From CAZNQW01 sp964575225 (lineage in GTDB: Bacteria; Chloroflexota; Anaerolineae; JAAYZQ01), in assembly GCA_964575225.1 (NCBI GenBank), contig CAZNQW010000045.1, positions 1 through 19,970 on the forward strand: a stretch of 19,970 bases of DNA. The letters are read 5' to 3'. The notes under the pieces are model-generated. The model ran no database searches and was not told where the DNA came from. It was given only the letters and a program-made list of their open reading frames with translations. Positions 15,365 through 19,970 of this stretch are shown here, one piece after another. The first letter of the stretch is position 1. Each line of letters starts with the position of its first letter. The position numbers and the translations under genes were made by a program.

Positions 15365-16402
15365 CTACCAGTCCAAATGGAGGGTTCGGATAAAGGTGTC
15401 GAGATCGTCCCCGCCATGAACGCGGACGCGCTGCAGGGTAAAGAGGTCGTCTGCGGTGTGGGTGGCGCCCTGTTCGATGGTCACCGCGCCCCAGAAATTG
15501 GCGGAGCGGAGCACGTCGATGACGTATGGGTCATAGCGCCCCGACGGATAGGCAAAGAAATGGGTGGGTTCGCCGGTTCGGGCCTCGATGGCCTCTTTGG
15601 GCGCCAGAATCTGAAAAACCAGAAATTGAAAGCCCCGGTTTCGCATGTCGGGGTGGTTGTAACTGTGGGGCTCAAAACGCATCCCGGCGGCGTGCATCTC
15701 GACCACCTGATCCCACGACAGGAACTCGGGATCGCCCCGGTCCAGCATGGCCGAAATGAGGAAAAAGGTGCCGCTGAAGCCATAGCGTTTGAGCAGCGGG
15801 AAGGCGTGCTCATAGGCATCGGCATAGCCGTCGTCAAAGGTGAGGATCACAGGCTTGGGCGGCAACGGCTGGCCCCGGGTCAGATGCAGGGCCAGATCCT
15901 CCAGGTTGATGCTCTGGTAGCCCTCCTGTTTCAGGTAGCGCAGTTGCTCCTCAAATCGCTGGGGCGGGACCGATAGGTCGATCCGAACGTCGTTGGCGCC
16001 TTTGGGTGGCGCCTCGACACGGTGATACATGAGGATGGGAACCTGCACCTCGCGCTCCACGCCATCGGGCGTGGGCAACAGGGGCGTCGGCGTGAGGGTG
16101 GGGGTAGGCGTCTCGGTAGGCGTCGGGCTGGGTGTCGCCGTCGGCGTGGAGGTGGCGGTCGGCGTGGAGGTGGCGGTCGGCGTTGTGGTGGGCGTCGGGG
16201 TTGGGGTGTGGGTAGGCGTGGCGGTTGGCGTTCGGGTGGGCGGGTTGGTGGGCGCCCAGGTCGCCGTCGCCGTCGCGGTGGGCAGAGGCGCCAAAATTAC
16301 ATCGCCCGTCTGCCAATAGGCAGCGGTAATGAGAAATGCCACCAGGGGTAGGGGCAGGATCTGAAACCAGCTTATCCACCGAGGCTTGTTCGCGTGACGC
16401 AA
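15365..16402 (-). CDS. Membrane-anchored polysaccharide deacetylase with Thr/Pro-rich linker
   Basis: A 345-aa exported enzyme. Residues 9-29 form one hydrophobic anchor (WISWFQILPLPLVAFLITAA). Residues 41-112 are a low-complexity Thr/Pro/Ala spacer. From about 124 comes a NodB-homology carbohydrate-esterase-4 domain with LMYHRV, TFDDGYAD (188-195; catalytic Asp and metal Asp), HSYNHP (246-251; metal His pair) and FAYPSGRYD. It should deacetylate N-acetylated cell-surface polysaccharide outside the membrane. Start choice: TTG at 16402 with GGAGG (complement of 16416-16420) 13 nt upstream, a slightly long spacing. A promoter sits at 16431-16459. A longer frame to 16744 would cross that promoter, the dispersed palindrome and the rnpB promoter, so it is rejected. 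rqcH follows 15 nt downstream. Confidence 0.88.
   Translation of the reverse strand: MRHANKPRWISWFQILPLPLVAFLITAAYWQTGDVILAPLPTATATATWAPTNPPTRTPTATPTHTPTPTPTTTPTATSTPTATSTPTATPSPTPTETPTPTLTPTPLLPTPDGVEREVQVPILMYHRVEAPPKGANDVRIDLSVPPQRFEEQLRYLKQEGYQSINLEDLALHLTRGQPLPPKPVILTFDDGYADAYEHAFPLLKRYGFSGTFFLISAMLDRGDPEFLSWDQVVEMHAAGMRFEPHSYNHPDMRNRGFQFLVFQILAPKEAIEARTGEPTHFFAYPSGRYDPYVIDVLRSANFWGAVTIEQGATHTADDLFTLQRVRVHGGDDLDTFIRTLHLDW
16066..16290 (-). repeat. Thr/Pro-rich linker region with tandem DNA repeats
   Basis: This encodes the 'TPTATPTP' spacer of the deacetylase. On the plus strand an 18-nt unit GGCGTGGAGGTGGCGGTC is repeated exactly in tandem at 16143-16160 and 16161-16178, with a diverged third copy at 16179-16196. 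Each unit encodes six residues of the linker. The run is likely to vary in length between strains by slippage. Confidence 0.85.
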
Positions 16403-16430
16403 GATACTTGAGATTCCTCCGATTCGTCTT

Positions 16431-16459
16431 AAGATACCGCAACTGTCCCGAACTGTCAA
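16431..16459 (-). promoter_or_regulatory. Promoter of the deacetylase-rqcH operon
   Basis: On the minus strand, a perfect -35 TTGACA (complement of 16454-16459), a 17-nt spacer and -10 TATCTT (16431-16436; 4 of 6 consensus bases). Initiation is expected near 16424, just ahead of the GGAGG site, which supports the TTG start at 16402. Confidence 0.65.
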
Positions 16460-16670
16460 ATGCGTGGATGGCCCTGAGGTTTCTGATCCCAAAGGGCTCG
16501 CCCGAGCTCGCCCCTGAGCGGTCAGGTAGGGGCGACGCATGCGTCGCCCCGTATAAGGACTGTAGAGCCCCCAGCCCTGCGGCACCAAGCGTCCTACCAG
16601 GGCAGGTACGCACTCCTTCCAATGAGAAGGATCGACTCTGCACCCCCTGTGACAAAGCCAGGGGCGATAC
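16460..16670. other. Divergent intergenic region with dispersed palindrome
   Basis: This stretch lies between the leftward deacetylase promoter and the rightward rnpB promoter. Besides the palindrome at 16529-16550 I see no gene and no further clear signal. Confidence 0.5.
16529..16550. repeat. Perfect 22-nt palindrome, dispersed GCATGC-centred family
   Basis: Half-site GGGGCGACGCA followed by its exact reverse complement. With the flanking GTA on both sides it resembles the 'GTAGGGGCGACGCATGCG...' type repeat widely scattered between genes in Chloroflexota and some other phyla (recalled, not searched). It is related in layout to 6362-6381. Confidence 0.85.
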
Positions 16671-16699
16671 TTGATGCGGCTCGACTCTCGTGGTATAAT
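16671..16699 (+). promoter_or_regulatory. Promoter of the rnpB-tRNA transcription unit
   Basis: -35 TTGATG (16671-16676), a 17-nt spacer and a perfect -10 TATAAT (16694-16699) preceded by TGG. Initiation 7 nt downstream falls at 16706, exactly the first base of the P1 helix of RNase P RNA. Confidence 0.85.
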
Positions 16700-16705
16700 G
16701 AGGAC

Positions 16706-17149
16706 GGTTAGATGGAGGAGCCGTCGCTGGGGGGTGCTTGGCACCCTCTAGAGGAACTTCCCGACTCCCAGTTCCGGGCCCTTGGGCCTGGGGAACAAGG
16801 TCGCCTCACGAAATAGCAAGTGGGGGCAGGCCGGCGCAAGCCGCGTCCTGACTACAACCGCAACAGAAAGCATTCCCGCCGGCGTCCAGTGGGCGCCGGT
16901 AAGGGGCGAACCGGTGGGGTAAGAGCCCACCAGCGGTCGTGGCAACACGGCTGGCTGGGTGAGCGTGCGACCGGGAGCAAGGCGAGTGGGCCGAGCCCCG
17001 CAGCGGGTTCGGTCTCGTCGCAGCGGCGATGATGAGGTTGGGTAACACCCAGCAGGTCAAAAGCTGCCACCTCGGTGAGGTGAGACAGATGACGGCGCAA
17101 CCCGCCGCAAGGCGGGTTGACAGAATCGGGGGTATGATCCCATCTAATC
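16706..17149 (+). ncRNA. rnpB: RNase P RNA, bacterial type A
   Basis: The catalytic RNA that cleaves 5' leaders from pre-tRNA. It aligns by eye to E. coli M1 RNA: GAGGAA (conserved region I) at 16751-16756; CAACAGAAAGCA; GCCGGTAAGGGGCGAACCGGTGGGGTAAGAGCCCACC-type P8-P11 core near 16890-16935; GGAGCAAGGC; an L15-type loop GGGTAACACCC near 17039-17049 with the GGU that pairs tRNA CCA ends; and GACAGAA (conserved region V) at 17119-17125. P1 pairs GGTTAGATGG (16706-16715) with CCATCTAATC (17140-17149). The P4 strands (16756-16764 and 17126-17133) differ from the usual AAGUCCGGG / CCCGGCUU pattern but pair fully. No terminator follows; tRNA-Leu begins 10 nt later. Confidence 0.95.
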
Positions 17150-17159
17150 AGCGTGTGGA

Positions 17160-17243
17160 GCCGACGTGGCGGAACTGGCAGACGCGACAGACTTAGGATC
17201 TGTTGCCCTTCTGGGTGTGGAGGTTCAAATCCTCTCGTCGGCA
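17160..17243 (+). tRNA. tRNA-Leu (anticodon UAG)
   Basis: An 84-nt class II tRNA. Acceptor GCCGACG (17160-17166) pairs with CGTCGGC (17236-17242), with discriminator A at 17243. Anticodon stem ACAGA/TCTGT with loop CTTAGGA puts TAG at 17194-17196, reading CUA leucine codons. It has a long variable arm and T-arm GGAGG-TTCAAAT-CCTCT. The 3' CCA is not encoded (A is followed by CTG). It starts 10 nt after the RNase P RNA P1 helix and ends 4 nt before tRNA-Ala. Confidence 0.97.
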
Positions 17244-17247
17244 CTGG

Positions 17248-17319
17248 GGGCCCGTGGCCTAGCGGGAAGGCGCCTGCTTTGCACGCAGGAGACCGCCGGT
17301 TCGAATCCGGCCGGGTCCA
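17248..17319 (+). tRNA. tRNA-Ala (anticodon UGC)
   Basis: A 72-nt tRNA. Acceptor GGGCCCG (17248-17254) pairs with CGGGTCC (17312-17318) and includes the G3-U70 wobble that is the alanine identity element. Anticodon stem CCTGC/GCAGG with loop TTTGCAC puts TGC at 17280-17282. T-loop TTCGAAT. Discriminator A at 17319; CCA is not encoded. It is separated from tRNA-Leu by only CTGG. Confidence 0.97.
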
Positions 17320-17334
17320 TCGAATCAAGGAGGA

Positions 17335-17364
17335 GGGCAGCGGCTTGGGGCTCGCTGCCCTTTT
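17335..17364 (+). terminator. Intrinsic terminator of the rnpB-tRNA unit
   Basis: A perfect 8-bp stem GGGCAGCG (17335-17342) / CGCTGCCC (17353-17360) with a 10-nt loop, followed directly by TTTT. It lies 15 nt after tRNA-Ala and is the only clear intrinsic terminator in the unit. Confidence 0.85.
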
Positions 17365-17380
17365 CCCTATTTGGGTAGGC

Positions 17381-17440
17381 GCACGGCGAGCAGCCTATCG
17401 TGTCAGGTGACCGACCTGGCAGCGCCGTGCCGTAAGGAGG
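17381..17440 (+). promoter_or_regulatory. Structured leader hairpin next to the Shine-Dalgarno of the 17447 gene
   Basis: A perfect 8-bp stem GCACGGCG (17381-17388) / CGCCGTGC (17423-17430), enclosing a possible inner hairpin CAGGT/ACCTG (17404-17408 and 17414-17418). It ends 3 nt before the strong AAGGAGG site (17434-17440). Its position suggests a translation-control or mRNA-stability structure. I recognise no known riboswitch class. Confidence 0.5.
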
Positions 17441-17446
17441 ATTTGC

Positions 17447-17860
17447 ATGACGATGGCACCTCGAACAGCTCTGTTTCAGGGGTTGGTTCGCGATGAGGAC
17501 GACAACCCGGTCGACGTGGTGATGGTCGGCTCGGTGCCCAACTATGTGATCGATGATGACGGGTTCCTGCGGCATGTGGAGGCCGAAGCGGTGGACCGGC
17601 GCGTCATCGAGTTGTTGCGCGAGCAGTTCATGGCCCATCAAGAGATCGCCACCGAGACCATGCTTCAGATGCTGGGCAAAGACGACCTGTTTACCAAGGC
17701 GATGATCGATGCTTCGATCAAGAACATGGATCAGATCATCGAACAGGGGCTGCCCGATGGGGCCCGGGCCTGGCTGGGCATGTTGGGCTTTCGGGTGGTC
17801 CTGGACCGCCACGGCGAGGTGATCAACCTGGACATGCCCGAACAGGAACTGCCCGAATAG
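17447..17860 (+). CDS. Conserved protein of unknown function, 137 aa
   Basis: I do not recognise a named family. The start is well supported: ATG at 17447, 6 nt after AAGGAGG. The protein is acidic and soluble, with no signal peptide or membrane segment. Features: N-terminal FQGLVRDEDDNPVDVVMVGSV (about 10-30), a likely beta-rich module resembling a short Gly-flanked strand pair; a charged helical middle (about 45-100) with RRVIELLREQFMAHQE and IKNMDQIIEQG; and a C-terminal strand repeat GFRVVLDRHGEVINLDM (about 114-130). It sits just after the rnpB-tRNA terminator and upstream of another unknown gene on the same strand. I have a weak recollection of similar proteins in Chloroflexota, not checked. 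No function is proposed. Confidence 0.8.
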   Translation: MTMAPRTALFQGLVRDEDDNPVDVVMVGSVPNYVIDDDGFLRHVEAEAVDRRVIELLREQFMAHQEIATETMLQMLGKDDLFTKAMIDASIKNMDQIIEQGLPDGARAWLGMLGFRVVLDRHGEVINLDMPEQELPE

Positions 17861-17873
17861 GGCGACGGGTTCC

Positions 17874-17903
17874 TTGCCAAATCGGTCCCTGCCGGAGTAG
17901 ATT
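17874..17903 (+). promoter_or_regulatory. Candidate promoter for the 18092 gene
   Basis: -35 TTGCCA (17874-17879; 5 of 6 consensus), an 18-nt spacer and -10 TAGATT (17898-17903; 4 of 6). It would produce a leader of about 180 nt that includes the palindrome and the pairing elements. Confidence 0.4.
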
Positions 17904-17925
17904 TAGATTCCTGGAAAATCACAAA

Positions 17926-17971
17926 CGTCACCCCCGCCTGCCGGCGCCGGCAGGCGGAAGCGGGCATGACG
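17926..17971. repeat. Dispersed inverted repeat with 24-nt perfect palindrome
   Basis: Half-site CCGCCTGCCGGC (17934-17945) followed by its reverse complement (17946-17957). It is flanked by imperfect outer arms CGTCACCCCCGC (17926-17937) and GCGGGCATGACG (17960-17971). The 13-mer CGTCACCCCCGCC also occurs at 19933-19945 and, inverted, at 8888-8900. It looks like a REP/MITE-like intergenic element. Confidence 0.8.
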
Positions 17972-17981
17972 AAAGGATGTA

Positions 17982-18085
17982 CCGGCTCCGAGTCCCCGTC
18001 CTCGGGGACGAGGGTTTGGAAAGGATGCACTACCGGTTTCTGACCCAATTTCGCATTTCGTACGCTCCCACGACGGAGCCGGAGG
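17982..18085 (+). promoter_or_regulatory. Possible Shine-Dalgarno-sequestering leader of the 18092 gene
   Basis: CCGGCTCCG (17982-17990) is the exact reverse complement of CGGAGCCGG (18074-18082). The last two G of the latter are the first two of the GGAGG ribosome-binding site (18081-18085). If paired, the stem partly hides the site. The enclosed loop carries its own hairpin at 17992-18009. Confidence 0.45.
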
Positions 18086-18091
18086 ATGTTC

Positions 18092-19852
18092 ATGATTCGA
18101 GATGTTCCCTCCCGCGGCAACGAAGAGATCGACCTCTATATGCGCACCTACTACTCGTTGTTGCGCTCTTCGGGCGATATTCGTGTCCGCTCTTTGGAAG
18201 AGACCCATTGCGCCATGGACTCGAGCCTGCACCTGGACGCCAACCGGCTTGTGCCCGATGTCTCGGCCTTTGTCTACAGCGTCATGCGCCTGCCCCAATG
18301 TATGCCCCATGTGTGCCTGGTGATGATGGGCCAATCGGACGAGGTGTTCAGCCGTCGGGGCTATGATTCTGTGGAAAAGTGGATGCCCGTCACGGCCCAC
18401 TCGCGGCGGCGCAAGATGTTCTTTGACGGCCAGTGCACCCTGGCGGCCTTTATCGCCAGCGTCTCGGACATCGACGATCTGATCCCCATGCTGACCGCCT
18501 ACCAGATCGAATGGAACAAGCTCCACGAACGGTTGAACCGGACGTCGCTCCTGGAACGCATCGAGGACCATGTTTTGGGCAGGCGCCGCTTGGAAGGGGA
18601 AGAAGTGGCCGATGTGGCTACGGTCCTCGATATCTCGTCGGAAGATCTGATCAAGCTCCAATCTGCTTGGGGAGAGGCCTTTTGGCCCAACCTCCTCCAC
18701 GCAGGGCGGGAGCCCAAGGATCTGTCGATCCGGCTGCTGGCTGGCTCGCTGACCGACTATCAGCGCGCCACCGATGGCTGGTGGTCCCGCATCTCGATGG
18801 AATCGGATCGATTTCTGGGCTCCGATCTGTTCTATCGGCCCGTCTATTTTATCTCGTCCAACATCCATAGCCTGGTGAACCTCTTGAGCGGCTATGCGCG
18901 GGCCATCGAGGACGATCTCGCCGCCTTTTTGCAGGCGATCGATCCCGAGGGCCTGTGGGGTTCCTACGTGGACCTCAAAGCCGGAGACGAACGCGGCCTT
19001 TTGGACAACCTCCTCTACTATGTCCTGGGCAAGTATCTGCGGCACGGCGAACCGGACGAACAGGCCAAGAAACAGGAGGCGATGCAGCGGTACCACCGGG
19101 ATCGGGGCTTGTTGCACGTGGAGAACCCCCAATACCTGGACGTCGCTGCCCAGTTGGTCGACCTGAGCGCCCTGCGGCCCCAGGACCTGGACGAGCGGCT
19201 TCAGATCAAAGGGCTGGAGATCTTGGCCGAAAGCGAAGCCCTCATCCTCAACGTGGACTATCCCCTGGGCATGGCGGCCTATCAGATCATCACCCAGGTG
19301 GGCCGCAACCTGGGCCAATTGCTGGGGGTCTATTTCATGGGCAAGTCGGCCACCCTGAACGGACAGGTGGGCGACGTGATGGTCCCCAACGTGGTCTATG
19401 ACGAGCACTCGCAGAACACCTTCCTGTTCAAGAACTGCCTGGGGGTCAGTGATATCGCGCCCTATCTGGCTCAGGGTAGCGTATTTGACAATCAGAAAGC
19501 GGTGACGGTGCGGGGGACCTTTTTGCAGAACAAGGACTTTATGGGCGTCTTTTATCGCGAGGGCTATACCGACATCGAGATGGAGACCGGGCCTTATCTC
19601 AGTGGGGTGTACGAAACCATCTATCCCACCCGCTACCCGACCAACGAAATCGTCAACCTGTTCATCAACGCGCCCTACGATATCGGCGTGGTCCACTATG
19701 CGTCGGACACGCCCTACAGCCGCCGCCAGAGCCTGCTTTCCAAGAGCCTGTCCTTCTTTGGCGTCGACGCCACCTATGCCGTGTCGACGGCCATCCTGCG
19801 CCGTATCCTGAGCCAGGAGGTCGCGCGCCTGCGGGTGCTGAAAGAGGGCTGA
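18092..19852 (+). CDS. Large conserved protein of unknown function with nucleoside-phosphorylase-like C-terminal motifs
   Basis: A 586-aa soluble protein with no signal peptide or membrane segment. Start choice: ATG at 18092, because GGAGG (18081-18085) is 6 nt upstream; the in-frame ATG at 18086 directly abuts the site. The N-terminal half is helical with conserved-looking motifs (EEIDLYMRTYYSLLRSSG at about 10-27; RRRKMFFDGQCTLAAFIAS near 105-123). The C-terminal part has GQVGDVMVPNVVYDEHSQNT (about 424-443) and DIEMETGPYLSGVYE (about 493-507). These resemble the GD-V-P and 'MEt/MEa' motifs of the nucleoside phosphorylase / AMP nucleosidase fold. I think this may be a DUF6909-type protein, but that is memory, not a search. 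A purine-related N-glycosidase or phosphorylase role is only inference. Confidence 0.8.
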   Translation: MIRDVPSRGNEEIDLYMRTYYSLLRSSGDIRVRSLEETHCAMDSSLHLDANRLVPDVSAFVYSVMRLPQCMPHVCLVMMGQSDEVFSRRGYDSVEKWMPVTAHSRRRKMFFDGQCTLAAFIASVSDIDDLIPMLTAYQIEWNKLHERLNRTSLLERIEDHVLGRRRLEGEEVADVATVLDISSEDLIKLQSAWGEAFWPNLLHAGREPKDLSIRLLAGSLTDYQRATDGWWSRISMESDRFLGSDLFYRPVYFISSNIHSLVNLLSGYARAIEDDLAAFLQAIDPEGLWGSYVDLKAGDERGLLDNLLYYVLGKYLRHGEPDEQAKKQEAMQRYHRDRGLLHVENPQYLDVAAQLVDLSALRPQDLDERLQIKGLEILAESEALILNVDYPLGMAAYQIITQVGRNLGQLLGVYFMGKSATLNGQVGDVMVPNVVYDEHSQNTFLFKNCLGVSDIAPYLAQGSVFDNQKAVTVRGTFLQNKDFMGVFYREGYTDIEMETGPYLSGVYETIYPTRYPTNEIVNLFINAPYDIGVVHYASDTPYSRRQSLLSKSLSFFGVDATYAVSTAILRRILSQEVARLRVLKEG

Positions 19853-19970
19853 GCGCACGATGGCTCACGCGGGATCGCTGGGGCCCGCGCAACGGGCGGC
19901 CCATGGGGGTTTGGACCCGCTCGCGCCCAACTCGTCACCCCCGCCGTCTCCTGCGTCGCCCCCGCGAAAG
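19853..19970. repeat. Contig end in dispersed repeat sequence
   Basis: The 118 nt after the last gene include CGTCACCCCCGCC (19933-19945), identical to 17926-17938, and a variant CGTCGCCCCCGCGAAAG running to the final base. No supportable gene: the ATG at 19860 has no good ribosome-binding site and its frame is Pro/Ser/Ala-rich repeat sequence. The repeat probably stopped the assembly here. Confidence 0.65.

Larger units (their letters stand above)
17861..18091 (+). other. Intergenic region with palindrome and structured leader
   Basis: This stretch contains a promoter candidate (17874-17903), a 24-nt perfect palindrome (17934-17957), a 7-bp hairpin GTCCCCG-TCCT-CGGGGAC (17992-18009), and a 9-nt inverted repeat (17982-17990 with 18074-18082) that reaches the ribosome-binding site of the next gene. 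Confidence 0.65.

Noticed and set aside
16403..16744. N-terminal extension of the deacetylase reading frame
   Set aside because: It would cover the deacetylase promoter, the dispersed palindrome, the rnpB promoter and the rnpB 5' end on the other strand. The membrane anchor begins only after 16402.
16852..17328. Minus-strand open frame across rnpB and the tRNAs
   Set aside because: It is antisense to structured RNA genes; frames of this kind opposite tRNAs are a common annotation artefact.
17972..18085. Known riboswitch class upstream of the 18092 gene
   Set aside because: I compared it by memory with the ykkC/guanidine, SAM, glycine, fluoride and c-di-GMP consensus cores and none fits. It is kept only as an unclassified structured leader.
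19860..19970. Possible start of another gene at the contig end
   Set aside because: No good ribosome-binding site, Pro/Ser/Ala-rich frame, and it runs into dispersed repeat sequence.

Overview
The window looks like one contig of a GC-rich bacterium, most likely a member of the Chloroflexota (Anaerolineae-like), probably assembled from a metagenome. The lineage call is an inference. It rests on the Thr/Pro-rich 'TPTATPTP' linker in an exported deacetylase, TTG and GTG starts, several dispersed GC-rich palindromes of a kind common in that phylum, and two conserved proteins of unknown function that I recall mainly from there. The first 48 bases are not genomic: bases 16-48 are an exact Illumina read-1 adapter. 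Both contig ends lie in dispersed repeats, which probably explains where the assembly broke.

Layout. (1) 49-382: repeat-rich leader, then a promoter. (2) 383-6204, plus strand: a four-gene operon. It encodes an HgdB/BcrB-type 2-hydroxyacyl-CoA dehydratase or benzoyl-CoA reductase-like subunit, an EamA transporter, a fused ABC exporter and a membrane-associated alkaline-phosphatase-superfamily enzyme. (3) 6406-8472, minus strand: an HD-domain phosphohydrolase and a GAF-containing histidine kinase. (4) 8473-8929: a cluster of dispersed repeats. (5) 8930-13019, minus strand: DNA polymerase III alpha (dnaE), followed by a YbaK/ProX-type tRNA-editing protein. (6) 13020-13639: dnaE promoter plus repeats. 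(7) 13640-16402, minus strand: an anchored polysaccharide deacetylase followed by rqcH (NFACT family). (8) 16671-17364, plus strand: an RNA transcription unit with promoter, RNase P RNA, tRNA-Leu(UAG), tRNA-Ala(UGC) and intrinsic terminator. (9) 17447-19852, plus strand: two conserved genes of unknown function, each preceded by a structured leader.

The most notable item is the RNA unit. A -10 box places the transcription start on the first base of RNase P helix P1. The ribozyme is followed after only about 10 nt, with no terminator, by two tRNAs and then a terminator. The ribozyme is therefore predicted to be co-transcribed with its own substrates, and tRNA 5' processing would also form its own 3' end. 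Its P4 core helix departs from the usual bacterial sequence at several positions, but every change is compensated on the other strand.

Other points: the window carries several translation and quality-control functions (RNase P RNA, tRNAs, RqcH, tRNA-editing protein). Three promoters share an extended -10 (TGGTATAAT). Several family assignments come from recognised motifs only and were not checked by database search.
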